Translations under genes and position numbers: made by a program
Origin: Guillardia theta CCMP2712
Taxonomy: Eukaryota > Cryptophyceae > Pyrenomonadales > Geminigeraceae
Assembly: GCF_000315625.1 (NCBI RefSeq)
Contig: NW_005434536.1
Span: 4,366 to 68,365 of the forward strand
Length of the DNA: 64,000 bases
Direction: 5' to 3'
Shown: piece after piece, positions 46,101-59,100 of the stretch
Numbering within the stretch: the stretch's first letter is position 1
How the letters are laid out: every line of letters starts with the position of its first letter
The notes under the pieces: model-generated
Told to the model about the DNA's origin: nothing
Database searches by the model: none
What the model saw: the letters and a program-made list of their open reading frames with translations, nothing else

Positions 46101-48766
46101 ACCCCAGACCCGATCAGCGTCTTGAACGTTCCGGGGCTGCAGGCCGTGCAAGTTAGGTGGCTAACGTGAATCGAAATTTCCGACACTCCCCACCATAGTC
46201 GGTCAGTTCTCCCACTGCCGGAGGTCTGGTCCAGCACCAAAGTAAGATTCAACACTGAATGGGAATCGTCGATGCTGATGGAGAAGAATACCTCGCGGTC
46301 TCCAATAGCTGGATCACCGCAGAGGTTCGCATCCATCCCGGTGTACATGACGTAGGTGACCCGTAGGTTGTTGTTGGTGAGAATATGGAGTTTTTGCCCC
46401 GACCACAGGTCAATGAATACCACCCCAACCCTAAGCATGAGGCTGTCGTGCACGGGGAGCCCGATGGAGTACACTAGCGCGTCCGTGAAGCCGAAGGAAA
46501 GGAATCCACCGACCAGGTTCAGCGTCCCGCACATCCCAGAACCCATCCTTACCTGCAGGATGTTACGTAGCGTGTTGGAAGTTCCTTGCATCACGTCCCG
46601 GAAGGATGTGCTCCCTGTGGTGTAGCCCGCATTGCAAGAGCAGAGCGCGGGATCCGTGGTGGCGGCTGGAGAGACGGTGTTGTCAAGGCACGGGTTACAC
46701 ACGCTTCCCATAAGCATATCGATGGTCCAGGGGGATATCTGTCCAGAAGGATTCCGTCCGATGATACGGAAGCATTGAGCATCGATGAGGTTCATGGTGA
46801 TGCTGTACGACCAAGACCCGGAGCCTGTATGGGAGTAGAGGGTGTAGAAGCTTTCGCATGTCAAGCAGTCGTTGCACTCCGAACCAAGCACCTCGAGGGT
46901 TTCCAAAAAAGCGGCTGTAAAGCTCGAGGCATACAGCAGAATGTTCGAATGCGTCTCAATCTCAACTGCACATGTCGAAAAACTCGAGTCCGTCCCTCCC
47001 TGGATCACAATCTTTGACCCCACCGCCACCGCGGTCGCCGTGCAAGAACCCATCGCGGTCACTATCGGCCCCCGCGTGCTGGCGTCCTGCTTGAAAGTGT
47101 TCGGGCCGCACGCAACGCAGCTCGACCCAGAGAGGTAGTACCCAGGCGCGCAGGCACAGCGGTCGGGGTCCGAGACAGCAAAGGCCGCGCGGTTCCAGCG
47201 GTTCGGGCCGCAGGCAATGCACTGGTTGCCGTCCTGGTATGTCCCTGCAGGGCACGGCTTGCACACCCCGTTGCTGACCCACACGTAGCCATCGCAACAG
47301 TGCGCTGCGATCCCGGACGATCTCCCCGACGGGCAGGGCAGGCACAGCCCACCGTCGTTCGTGGGTTGGTATGTACCAATCCTGCAGGCAGAGCACGGCG
47401 TCACCCCATTGGAGGATGTGAAGCCGAGAGGGCAATTGAAGCAGAAGGATGCCCCCGTCATGAGCTGGTAGGTGCCGGCGGGGCAGTCGATGCAGCCCTC
47501 TGGGATGACGGTAGACACCGACGGGGTAATGGAGGTGAGGGAAGGGCTATACTTCCCCGCGGGGCACGTAAGGCACCCGTACCATTCGCCATCGGGGCAC
47601 GAGGGGCAGTAGCCCGCGCCCGCCGCGATGTAGAAGCCCGGCTTGCAGGCCAGCGTGCAGGCCGACCGGTCAGTCAGGAAGTTGGTTGAGGTGCAGCTCA
47701 GACACATGTCCTGCGAGTAGGTATCCGGGCCGCAGCTCAGCTGGTAGTAGCCAAGAGGGCAGCCCTGCTCTCCCGTAGACAAAGACACCATATTAGCGTA
47801 GCAGTACTCACAGGTGGTACTCCCCATGATGAAGCTCCACGTACCCTCCCAGCAGTCCAGGCAAGTAGACTGACCTGTATCCCAATTGTACTTCCCCAGC
47901 GGGCACAGCAGGCAGTTCGTTGAGGCTGTACTCCCCTGGTAAGTCCCCGCCTCACACAGATCACAGACGGCCTGTCCCGCGCTCGCCTGCTTCTGTCCCA
48001 CGGCGCAGTTGCTGCACGCGCTCGCACCCAAGACGAACGAGACCGTGCCCGCCGCGCAGTTATGGCAGACTGTGCTTCCGCTGTCCTGTTGGTACTTCCC
48101 AGCCGCGCAGTTCGTACATACCGATGTCCCCAAGTTGTCCGTGTACGAACCGGTGAGGCAATCGATGCATACAGTCGAGCCTGGCTCGGACGAGAACTGG
48201 CCTTCAGGACATAGCTGACAACCACTATCGAGGTAGCCCTTAATCTCAATTTCTATAAAACGTAAACGAACATATTCAGCTTTGTAAGCCCATACGTATC
48301 TCCCGAAGCCGCTACAAGCCACAGTTTGTTTTTGTCGATTCGAGGTGAATTCTCCCATAGCCCCACAAAATGTATTCGAAACTGCAGAATTCTCATTATT
48401 ACCTACGTATATCTCCATGTTGTCATCGTTATACCATGTCCACTGATAATAATAGCGTGGACTACTCCAAATGCTCACCTCCTTAATCAAATATTCACCC
48501 TTTAGATCAATATTCCACCAGGTTGGATTGTTGCTAATTGTCAATATGCCTGTCCAAGCATCATCATCAATCGCATAATTCCACAGATTGTCCTCAGGTC
48601 TCCCAAAACCTGACTGAGTGCCCGTGACCCCAGAGATATCTTCCAGGTTTGTTGCCGTCCCTTGTGCAACTCCAGATTCACTGTACGAACCTGCAGGGCA
48701 CAGAGTGCCAAGACTTACTCGGATAATGCACATAATTATAAAAATGTATGTCAGAAAATGCGACAT
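37180..48766 (-). CDS. giant secreted Cys-rich mosaic protein (about 3860 aa; two frameshifts)
   Basis: Three abutting open frames read as one gene. From the ATG at 48766: signal peptide (about 1-20), an F5/8C/fucolectin-like head (48240-48700, with GRYVWAYKA), ephrin-receptor-like Cys modules, two beta-rich inserts (46700-47040 and 46150-46590), and a beta-propeller-like region (about 44890-45700). More modules and one EGF-Ca domain (41130-41260) follow, then a glycine-rich domain (40080-40850) and further modules to 37180. Frame changes occur near 45584-45590 (CCCC run) and 40311-40331 (TTTT/GGG runs). Both need one extra base, and both fall inside continuous domains. No C-terminal anchor. 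Same surface-protein class as its neighbours. Confidence 0.8.
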
Positions 48767-48831
48767 TATACCTCTCTACTCTTCCCAGATTTATTCTCTT
48801 AAATGCACCCACCAATAACTATGACGCCATA

Positions 48832-51800
48832 TTATTCTTTCAAAATCTCACAATAAAACCCATCCACACACGGCACGCACTCCCCCTCCACTTCATAGAA
48901 ACCCGGCTCGCACGCACACCCCTGCGGAAGGCTGGTGTTCATCCTCGAGAAGCGGAGCAAGGCGCAGTCGTAGCAGAAGGTCATTCCCGGCACATCATTG
49001 TAAGTTCCATGGGGGCATTCTATGCAGAAATCTGCCTCAAAGGTGTCTGTGTAGGTCCCGGGTCCGCAGTCGGGGCAGCCACCGGCGTTGCTGGTCTGCT
49101 TGCGCTTACCGGGGATACAGGCCTTGCAGGTGGTCGAGTTGGGAGGGGAGAAGGTGGCATAGGGGCATGGGGTGCAGCCGGAGACGTTACCGGTCGAGAA
49201 GGTGTCGGCAGGGCATGGCGAAAGGCAGACTCCCGAACCTGCGCTCTCGCAGACCACCGAATCACCCACCACCCGTATCCCACCGGTGCAGTACGACGGG
49301 ATACTAGACCGTGGTATGCACCGGCCCGCGGAAAGCCCATCATTGCATCCCACAAGGACATCCTGTGGGATACACCACTGGCATGCCGTACATACCCCGT
49401 CCGAATGGGCACTACATCCCAAGTTGTAGTTGCCGAATGGGCATACCGTGCAGTTTCGGCAGGTTCCCGGCCCGAACCCCCCACAGTTTTCCCTGTACTG
49501 ATGAACTCCGCATTCCACACACGCCTCACAAGCGCTCAGGCAGTCCCTCTTGAACTGACCAATCGGGCATCCTGCACACGGCTCGCACGTCCCAGGTGAC
49601 GCCCCCCCACATCCAACCCTTGTTTTGTACAGACCACAGTAACTACAGGGAGCACATTCCCCGTCCTGATTCCCCCGGCATCCCGCCGCGTACTCACCAG
49701 AAGGGCACGACTTACAGGCGTTGCAAACCCCGGCCGAAATCCCACCACACCCGTTCGCGTACTGACCGGGAGAGCAGTGGTCACAGCTCTCGCACGTCCC
49801 GGGGCTAGTGTAGGTGCAGCCGGCGCGGTATGTCCCGACAGGGCAGGGTTCGCAAGGGAGACACTCTCCGACGTTAGAACTCTGACATCCGCTGAGGTAC
49901 TGGCCTGAGGGACACTTATTCGAAGGACACGCCACACAAACCCCTGAATTTACCCCGGAGCATCCTTCATTGTAGTAATTAGGGGCGCATAAGGGGCACG
50001 TCACACAGAGGTTATCCCTGAGATAGTATCCATTGCAGCATACAGAACCAACCAAGGATGTTACTCCAAATGGACAGGGGTAGCAAAAGGACTGTCTTGA
50101 AACATTCTGGTAAGTCCCTGCGGAACATTGCTCACAGACCCCGGGCGAGGTAATGTGGCTCCCGGCTGGGCAGTCCGAGCAGAAGGTTTGGGTGACGCTG
50201 CTGGTAAAGGTACCCGACGGACAGTCCTCACACCAATAATAGTCATGATCTGCATTGTACCGACTGAACATTCCCGAAGGACAAACAACACAGGATTGCG
50301 ACGAAGCATTGAACCTTTGCCCTTGCGGGCACGTCCTGCACGCGAAGTCGCCATCCAGGGAAAAGGACCCAGTGGGACACAGCTTGCAGTAGTACACACT
50401 GGACGGCACTTCAAACTTCAGGCAAATTGAAGGGACGACTGCGCTGCTCGGTTCGTACGCCACATAATACCCCGGCCTGCACTGGCACGCATAGAGCATC
50501 ACACCATTAAGGTTCTGTACAAGAATCTCATTTTGCAACGCCTGGTTAATACAGAACGATGTGAATGCCTTCATGCACGAGCCCTCCTCCACCCATCGGA
50601 ACACGTTGTTACTCGAAAACTTGTAGAGACCAGCATTGAAGAAAGTCAACTGAGCTGTATTCATTTTAACACAGGAAAGCGATGAAGTACCGTAAGCGGT
50701 CAGATCGACATAGTTAGACGAAGTACAGAAAGACCCTGTAGTGCATGTCCCAGAAACCAGATATCGATTATAGACAAACCCACTGACACAGGTGGTAACA
50801 CAAGACAAACCAACGACAACCTGATCTGCAGTACAGGAGGTGCACACAGACGATCCGACCGCGGAGTAGCTATTCGCGGGGCAATTCAGGCAGATCTCGT
50901 TGACTGCATTAGAGTACTTCCCGATTGGACACTGCGTGCAGACACCCGTCACTGGAATCGAACCGGCTGTCCACGTCCATTCGTATCCAGGGCAGCAGAT
51001 CTTTGACGGAACAGAACTGGATACCGAACCTGAGCAGCTCAAACACAAAGAAGACTCCTGCGTTGGTTGGTACAACCCAGACCCACAAGCCATGCACGTG
51101 GTGCTCCCTACATTCGGCTGGTACATACCCCTGGGACACGGGAAGCACGATGTATATCGATTCTGGGCTGAAGTATAGGTCCCTATGGGGCACTGACTAC
51201 AGGCGCTGTTCAAGCAGTTGCTCCTGAAGCTCCCCGCGGGACAAAAATCCCAATGCATGCACTTGTTCGGGTCTGCCTCTGCAAAGAACTTCAGTGCCTT
51301 ATACTGGCACTTACCCGGGTCCAGCTCCTGACAATGCCGGAGATCGTCACCCTGGGCGCACTGCGTAGAGTTGCACACTTCGCACACCCCCAACTGTTCC
51401 GAGCTGCACAGTGTCTTCATATACTGATTCGCCGGGCACATGGTGCACGGCTCGCAGACCCCCTCTGAACTACCCTCGCATCCCACCAATGTGGAATCAA
51501 TTGGACAGATCGGACAGTTTGCACAGAACCCGGCAGACGAACCCCCACAAGCCATCGCGATGTAATCACCTGGATTGCAAGAAATTTCACCGATGCAGGA
51601 CTTGCAGTAGGTCTGCCCCGTCTCGTTCTGGTACTTCCCGGATAAACACAGGCTGCACTCCGTGGCCCCGGTGAGATTCGTGTACTTCCCTAGAGGGCAG
51701 GCAGAACACTTCACCATGTTGCCACCGTCGAATGCGTAGTACCCCGGTAAACAACGGCATCTCTTCAGGTCCGGATCATACTCCGAATGATCCATGCATG

Positions 51801-52215
51801 ACATACAGAATCCAGGGCGCCATCCCTCACAACCAATGAGAAACTCACCATTTGGACAGTTTTCAACACAAGCTGTGCAATCTCCCATGAATAACCCCCT
51901 GCATCCCTTTCTGTAATTTCCAAACCCGCAGTCCTTCGGGCAATCAAGGCAAACTCCCGGGGAATTCCCACCACAGCCAGACAGGAACTGCCCCATCCCA
52001 CACCACTCTGTTGGACACGGAAAACATTTATACAGTATATAATCACTCCCCCATGACCCCACAGCACAAAACTGATTAGCTAGACAATAGTTACTGTCAT
52101 TATAGCAGCTGCCAATTATAGGTATTTCCGCCGAAATTAAAGTCACTCTCATCAATGTTGCCAACATGCAAAGCAGTATTGCCCAGATACTCCATCCCGC
52201 ATATCCTTTTCTCAT
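48832..52215 (-). CDS. secreted Cys-rich protein, TNFR/ephrin-receptor-like modules
   Basis: 1127 aa from the ATG at 52215 (the frame also allows a GTG at 52224). The hydrophobic signal segment is about residues 8-29 (WSIWAILLCMLATLMRV). The modules differ from those of the other giants: many carry C-x-x-GxYxxGCGGxxxGxCxxC, resembling TNF-receptor Cys repeats, interleaved with GTYQN-type ephrin modules. A non-repetitive, less Cys-rich stretch lies around 50480-50800. There is no C-terminal membrane anchor. TTTAAG (52240-52246) is about 28 nt upstream. Sequence alone does not show whether it binds a ligand. Confidence 0.82.
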   Translation of the reverse strand: MRKGYAGWSIWAILLCMLATLMRVTLISAEIPIIGSCYNDSNYCLANQFCAVGSWGSDYILYKCFPCPTEWCGMGQFLSGCGGNSPGVCLDCPKDCGFGNYRKGCRGLFMGDCTACVENCPNGEFLIGCEGWRPGFCMSCMDHSEYDPDLKRCRCLPGYYAFDGGNMVKCSACPLGKYTNLTGATECSLCLSGKYQNETGQTYCKSCIGEISCNPGDYIAMACGGSSAGFCANCPICPIDSTLVGCEGSSEGVCEPCTMCPANQYMKTLCSSEQLGVCEVCNSTQCAQGDDLRHCQELDPGKCQYKALKFFAEADPNKCMHWDFCPAGSFRSNCLNSACSQCPIGTYTSAQNRYTSCFPCPRGMYQPNVGSTTCMACGSGLYQPTQESSLCLSCSGSVSSSVPSKICCPGYEWTWTAGSIPVTGVCTQCPIGKYSNAVNEICLNCPANSYSAVGSSVCTSCTADQVVVGLSCVTTCVSGFVYNRYLVSGTCTTGSFCTSSNYVDLTAYGTSSLSCVKMNTAQLTFFNAGLYKFSSNNVFRWVEEGSCMKAFTSFCINQALQNEILVQNLNGVMLYACQCRPGYYVAYEPSSAVVPSICLKFEVPSSVYYCKLCPTGSFSLDGDFACRTCPQGQRFNASSQSCVVCPSGMFSRYNADHDYYWCEDCPSGTFTSSVTQTFCSDCPAGSHITSPGVCEQCSAGTYQNVSRQSFCYPCPFGVTSLVGSVCCNGYYLRDNLCVTCPLCAPNYYNEGCSGVNSGVCVACPSNKCPSGQYLSGCQSSNVGECLPCEPCPVGTYRAGCTYTSPGTCESCDHCSPGQYANGCGGISAGVCNACKSCPSGEYAAGCRGNQDGECAPCSYCGLYKTRVGCGGASPGTCEPCAGCPIGQFKRDCLSACEACVECGVHQYRENCGGFGPGTCRNCTVCPFGNYNLGCSAHSDGVCTACQWCIPQDVLVGCNDGLSAGRCIPRSSIPSYCTGGIRVVGDSVVCESAGSGVCLSPCPADTFSTGNVSGCTPCPYATFSPPNSTTCKACIPGKRKQTSNAGGCPDCGPGTYTDTFEADFCIECPHGTYNDVPGMTFCYDCALLRFSRMNTSLPQGCACEPGFYEVEGECVPCVDGFYCEILKE

Positions 52216-52313
52216 TTTCCTCACCTAGAATCACCTACATGTCTTAAATGTCCTGCATGGCACCCCTGGATGCAAAAAAGAAGAGCATTTATTGTCAATA
52301 TATTTTGTAAAAT

Positions 52314-53102
52314 CTACGGGCAGCTACCCGGACACTCATACCCCACGGGGCAGGCAGTACACGTCTTCAAACCAGTACGATAGTAGCCTGCATCACAGAC
52401 ACAATGGAGAATAGACCTCGACCCAGGGTAGCTGGTCATATGGGCAGGGCATTCCCTACATACACCTTCCCAGTATTGGTTCATTGGACAGCATTCCAAT
52501 ATATCACTCGAACAACATTTATCCGTTTCAAATATGTAATACCCAGGGATGCAGGAGCACGATGTAGAGCCCACGGAGCTGATCAGGTCTCCGGAACAGG
52601 AAGGACATCCTTTGATCTCAATCTCCCCCCAATTCATATATTCAGTGGAAGCTTTGTAAGCCCATACATATCTCCCGTAAACATTGCAGACTACAGTCTT
52701 CTTCTGCCCGCCTTCGGTGAAATCCCCTGTATCCCCACATAGCGTATTCAAGACTGCAGAAATAGAGTTGTTCCCTATGTATATCTGTGTGTAGGAATCC
52801 CTGCCCAAATTACTGCCTGCACTCCAGATGCTCACATTGGCAACGTAGTACACACCCTGAAGATCGATATTCCACCAGCTTGGATCTGTGTTCTGTGTTT
52901 GTATAGATGTTGACAGATCATTGTCAATCGCATGTGTCCACGGAAAGGGATTGTAATAATCTGACTGGCTACCCGTGACCCCAACCACATCTTCCAGGTT
53001 CACTGGCTTCCCAGAAGCACTGTATGTACCTGCAGGGCACAGAGAACCAAGACAGACGACAGGGAAGAACATTCCAATGAAAACCAGCCCAAAGCATCCC
53101 AT
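52314..53102 (-). CDS. secreted F5/8C-like lectin with two Cys modules
   Basis: 262 aa from the ATG at 53102, picked because TATATAC (53139-53147) is 37-45 nt upstream and a clean signal peptide (GCFGLVFIGMFFPVVCLG) follows. The alternative ATG at 53132 lies too close to that box. After LCPAGTYS comes a galactose-binding/F5-8C-type domain (about 25-165, with NLEDVVGVTGSQS, WWNIDLQG and GRYVWAYKA), then about two ephrin-like Cys modules. It ends abruptly at GYECPGSCP. It is a short relative of the head of the 3.9-k-residue protein. Glycan binding is the family's usual role; the ligand here is unknown. Confidence 0.8.
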   Translation of the reverse strand: MGCFGLVFIGMFFPVVCLGSLCPAGTYSASGKPVNLEDVVGVTGSQSDYYNPFPWTHAIDNDLSTSIQTQNTDPSWWNIDLQGVYYVANVSIWSAGSNLGRDSYTQIYIGNNSISAVLNTLCGDTGDFTEGGQKKTVVCNVYGRYVWAYKASTEYMNWGEIEIKGCPSCSGDLISSVGSTSCSCIPGYYIFETDKCCSSDILECCPMNQYWEGVCRECPAHMTSYPGSRSILHCVCDAGYYRTGLKTCTACPVGYECPGSCP

Positions 53103-53138
53103 CACTCTCCTACACTCACAAGGGCTATGCAACCAGGC

Positions 53139-53147
53139 GTATATACC
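53139..53147 (-). promoter_or_regulatory. TATA box of the lectin-like gene
   Basis: GGTATATAC on the minus strand, 37-45 nt before the ATG at 53102, in the 58-base gap after the next upstream gene. Confidence 0.6.
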
Positions 53148-53160
53148 ACTTTCTTTTTGT

Positions 53161-56100
53161 CTAGCACTGTGCCGGGCAGTAGAACCCCGCTGGGCAGGGC
53201 TGGCAAGTATCGAGACCTACCCTGTAGTAGCCCGGTTCACAGGAACACTGGTTGAGGGATATGGCACCCACGAAACTGGTGGCAAAGATGGGACACCATT
53301 GGCAGGTCGCACCGTCTGGGCTGTATTTGCCCGGTTGGCAGAGTCGGCATATGTGCAGAGAGTCACTGGAACCGGGATTGCATATCGAGCAGCGGCGGAT
53401 GCTGTTGTCTACGTCGTACTGGTCCATAATATTGTCACTGTCAGAATCCATTGAACGAGGACTGATGTTCCATTTCTTGGAGAGATACATATGGGTCGAA
53501 GTCATTTGCGAGCTGTTCAGTTTTTTGTTGAAGACTAGAATCTCTTGGAGGTAGCCTTCGAATAAGCCCCCGACCTCAATGTACCCATTCGCCGTGGAGA
53601 CCATCTGTGGGATGGCGGTGGGGTTGCCTGGCTTCCCGTTGACAAAAACTCTCGAGTAACTCGTCGAATCCATATACCCGCTCAAAATAATGCGGTCCCC
53701 AGTCAAGTCAATACGGGGGACGGTCTGCGTGGAAGAGGAGCTACCGCGGGTGTAGGCAAGTTGCGTTTCCGAGAGGTGTACCCCCTGCTGGACACTGTCG
53801 GCATTATCCAGAGAGGTTAGTAGCGTGGCAACCAAGTTGGTGGGCTTCAGGGTGATAAAGAAGGTGATCTGCTGGGGTAGTGGGGGAGTGAGGTCCGACC
53901 GGTAGTGCGATGCATTAAGATAGAACCACACCCCCTGGTCTGTCAGGTACGGTGTGTGGTCACGTGCGGGGGTAAAGACACGGCTGTACACCCCGAGATC
54001 CTTCCACTCCGTCACATAACCATTCGCACGATACAATCCATCGTTGCCGAATCCATCCACATTTCTAGAATCCAACCACAGAACGAGGGAGGCCGGGTCG
54101 ATGCCTGAGGCTGTCTTGCTGATGCCATTGATATTGGACACGATGTCACCCAGGATTGGTCTCTGGCAATGATCCAATGTGCAAAAGTCACCAGAATAAG
54201 AACCATTCATCGACGTGAGACCCGTCGCACACTCGAAGCAGCCATCGATGCGCATCTTCCTGATTCTGTTGTTGCCCTGGTCTGACACAACTGCATATCG
54301 CCCATCTCTGGTAATTGCAACGCCCCACGGGAGATTGAACTGGGCGATGCTGGCATTGTTGTCGTCTAGGTATCCGGGATTGGCGGATCCAGCAATGGTC
54401 TTCACTTCCAGGGAGTCCAGATCCACCCACCTCACCGAATGATCTTTGCTGTCGGCGACCAGCAGAAACTTCCCATCCAGGCTTATGGCAACGCCAGTGG
54501 GTTCGTAGAACTGTGCATTGGTACCAATACCATCATTCAAACCCGAGACCCCATTCCCAACAAGATCATGACACGTATCTGGAATCTGCCAGTCCACATG
54601 CTTGATCGAGTGGTGGGACTTACACGCAATATAGGCATGGCTCCCAACTAGGTCCAACCCAGCGGGAATCATCGTTGGAGACCCCGCCGGGACAGCCACG
54701 ATGGAACTCACAGCTCCCGTCTGGAGGTTGATCTTTCGCATGTGATCCGTGTCGACAACAACAAGCCAGTGGTCATTGTCCCCCAGCGCGGCACCCCTTG
54801 GGAGGTTGAACCTGGTGTTGGTGGTGGTAGACCCAACGCTCGACGTTGTCACCGTGTCGGTGCAGAGGCCCGCAAACGTACTGACCTCGGCAGTCTTCAG
54901 ATCAATCTTCCTGATACAATTATTGCCATTATCAACGACAAACGCAACAGTCTCGTCCTGTGTGAGAGTGACATCAATCGGAAGTCGAAATTGCGCCCCA
55001 ATCCCAACCGCATCGATGTATCCCGCAGTTTTTTGTCCCGCCAATGTGATTGTGTAGCCTGTCTCCAGATCGACCTTTCGTATCGCATTGTTGGCACCAT
55101 CAGCGACCAGGATGAAAGTCTCCCCACACATTAGATTATAGGGAGTGTCAAACCTCGCAAACTCCCCAGGACCATCCCGAAGATCCGCCCAGCCATCCCC
55201 AGCCAAGGTCCTGACATCCCACATGTTAGTCAGAGTGCCATTCCCGTAGAAACCTTCACGGCAGGGGCTTTGGGGTTTGCAGAAATCGATGGAAGTGCTC
55301 ACAATAGGTGGGCTGACGGTGCCATCTGGGCACTTCTTGTACATACCCTCGGTCTCACCTCCAAAGTAGTCGATCCACTCATTTGTGTTGGGCTGGCAGA
55401 AACTTTTCCCATTTGCCCCCTTGATCGTCACATCGTTCCCACTGCAAGGGACACAACTGGTGCCATCAAAGTAAGTATTTGCTTCACACTCACTCGGATA
55501 GACACAATCATTAATAGACCGGGCCCTAAACCCCGCACTAATACTCGCATTTGGACAGGGGAGACAATTCCCCGTGGTCGTATCCACGTATTGGTTCATC
55601 GGGCACTCATTCTGTTTGCAATAACACTGCGAGGCTGCCTCGACAGGACTCCAGCTCCCCGGAGGGCAGAATTTGTGCTTGATCTTGATGATTATGATAC
55701 CAGAGCCTCCACTACCACCTGCCCCAATCCCGCCACCTCCGCCACCTCCAGTGCTGGGGATTGCGTTGCCACCCCAACAATACCCATATCTACATCCACT
55801 TCCACCACCACCTTTACCTCCACCCGATGGACCCGCGTAGTACCCACTGCCACCACCACCACCCGCCCAGTAACGCTCATACCCATCGATGTTGATCGGT
55901 ATACCATCCCCACCACCAGTGTAAGGCCAACCATGCGCAGCGTCTCCACCCACCCCACCTGCGCCACCACCGCCTGCACCAACGATCGGGGAGGCCCAGT
56001 AGGTGCCGGCACCTCCTTTGTTTGCATACCCCGACACATTTGATGAATTCAGTGGTGAGTGCGATGGTATCAAGCCAAACACCGCTTCCCCATCCTTTCC

Positions 56101-59100
56101 CTCCATACCACTGGATCCACCTGCCCCTGTTTGTCCTTTCCCTGCTGTTCCTCCATACGCAGTTGCATAAAATATAGACGATGGCTGCCCATTGGCCCAT
56201 TGACCACCACCAGCACCGACAACAGCAGTGTATGCTCCAGCCGGGACAGTCACATCCCGAGCATATATGACACCTCCACCCCCCCCACCCGCACTACCCC
56301 CGCCTCCTCCACTACCTCCGCCTCCACCCCCAACAATGAGCACATCCAGGACAACATCCGAGTCAAAGGTGAAATCGTGATCAGTTTGCAGTCCGTTCCC
56401 ATCATACCGGAAATAGTAGAGTGCTTTTCCTTCGACCAGGTTCACAAAGCTTTCTGGTATTGCGTCGCACCCAGTGTCGCTGGTCGCCGCGGTGCCCGCA
56501 GGAGACAAGGGACTGTCAACAGGGCAGAGCTGACAAGACCCAGTCGAGTTGGTGTACCCCTCGGAACATTTCGACGTGCAGTTGCATCTAGAAGGGGCTT
56601 GGCCAGGGAGAGACGTGGTGCCAGGGGGACAGGAATAGCAACCGTAAACCTCGATCTCCGACAGTTCATAATTAATCGTGTAGCTTGGTTGTCTGAACCA
56701 GATGTATCTTCCTGACAGCTCGCAGGACACATTCTTCTGCTCTCCGTTGTACGTGAATGTGATCTCGTCCGCACACTGAACGTTGTTGCTGTAAATGGCG
56801 TTGTCATATCCTATCCAGATCGTGGTCAACCCCCGCTCTGGGACATTCCGATACTGAGAAGCCCACAACCTGACAAATTGTATGTTTACCACACTCTCAA
56901 GATCGATAATGAAGTAGCCCTGCTGATTGCCAGTGTAGAAATTCGTAGTATTGTCAGTGTCAATCAGCGGCAATGGGTCCCCGCTCGATGTGGTGATTGG
57001 GCACAGCTCGTTTCCCAACGCGCCACATCTCTGCTGCAGCTGGAACTGTCCATAATACCCACTCGGACACTTGTAAAGACACGTCGCAGCACTGACCGAT
57101 CCCCAATACCCCCTTGTATCCTGCCCGACTAAGCAGCTCTTGCAAAAAGTGCTCCCCACCGTGTCCTGATACGTATCCGGGCCGCAAATGCTGCAAGCCG
57201 TGGCCCCGCTCACATTCGAGTAGTACCCGGCAGGGCAGTCCATGCAGCCATCCTTGGTCCCGATCGAGTACTTCCCGGGCACGCAGGCGGGACAGGCGGA
57301 GATGGTGGCACGGCGTAGGCGGTTCCATTCTGTAAAGTACAGATACTCACCATCGTATGAAGTGGCAATACCAGCAACGTTGCCAACTAATGAGTTGTTG
57401 CCCAATACAGCATCAGCATACAGCATTAATCCATTTCCCACAACTGAAGTGTATGTTTTGGACGATATATTTAGAATGTATATGCGGTATGAAGTCGATC
57501 CAGCAGCTGCTATCACGTTTGAATGAACCAGTGAATTGGTTTGTTGAATGTTTGCGTCTGTTACCATGGTGACCGATACAGTTGAAGACACCAAGTCATA
57601 AACATATGTATTGCCATTGCTGCAAGAGGCTGTAATGCTGTCTGAATATAAGAACGAAATTCCTCTACATTGTACATAGAATGTGTACAATGTAACAACA
57701 GTTTTAGTTGATACCACTACACGTCGCAGTCTGCCACTGTTTGAATCCAATATCAAGAAAGAATTCCCGTCTTTATCCCACACCATGTCAAAAACGACAT
57801 CCAAACGACTATTTGTACCTACGCCATCATCCACCGATGTCAAAAGTGCAGTCTGACCACAATAACCAACAAACATCTCCACTTGTTGTGGCGTGCTGAA
57901 ATCACCATTGCAGAGTACACGCATAATACACTTTGAATCATAAAGATTAAAATAGATATTGTTTGATTCTGCATCAATCAAAGCAACATGTGGTCTTGTC
58001 ATAGTAAAACCAGACCCGTCCGAATTGACCAACGACAATGTAAATAACTTTGATTGTTGTGTGTCATAAACCTTTAAAACAGTACCAGAGTAAGTTCCAA
58101 CTACAACATATCTGTCATTTGCGCATATTTTTGATTCACCGCTGTTTTCAGCAATTGTCTGCACATCCCACAAGGAATCAATCTGGGGTCTGGGACCTGT
58201 TCCCCCGGGGCAGTACACCCCCTGCGAGCACTTCACGGCGCCGGGGCCGGAGTAGGTATTCAGGGGACATGTTGTAGATCCAAACACAATGAACTCATCG
58301 ATATTGATTGCTGCAGGGTTTGCATCATTTTTGAATCCCCATACGTAACGCCCATAGATATTGCAGTCTATCGTGTGAAAATCATCTGTGCTTGGATTGA
58401 AAAGGCCACAGTATTGATTTTCTGAATAAACCTCACTGTTATTACCAATCCAGATTTCCATGTAGGCTTTATTTGCAAAACTCAATCTCGGCTTATTCAC
58501 AATGTGATTAACAAAACGAACTTGACCCAAGTCAATCTCAAACCAGTACGCGGTCTGCATCGTTTGATCGCCATCTCTATCGGGTGGAAGCAAAATGGAA
58601 TTTTGTAAAGCCAAAACACGATTCAATATTGTGTATGGATTCCTTGAAATGTATTGGTTTGTCCATGTGGACCCCACATAAGCACCCACTGAACTATATT
58701 GTCGAAAGCGACACATTTCATTACTTCCTTCACCACACTTCAACGACCAATCCATCATCCTCCCTGTGCTCGAATAGGTATTCGCGGGAGTCACCGGCGG
58801 CTCATAGTCAACCATGTAACAATCTGTGTAATTTGTACTGCCCATATACTCCGTGGTGGTGCCAGCGGGGCAGCGAAGGCAGGTATTCGTACCACTTCCA
58901 TCATCATAGTATCCGATATCACATAGTATAACAGGAATCGAATAATGTTGTTCCACGTCAAATTGAGTGAATGGAAAATCGTAAACTCGAAAATCATCCA
59001 AATAATAACCCATAGTAGACCCCATCAATTTATACACTGTATTGCCCCCTAAGTTAAGAAAATTAAAATATTCTCGTTGCGCACTTTGAACGCCGTCAAT

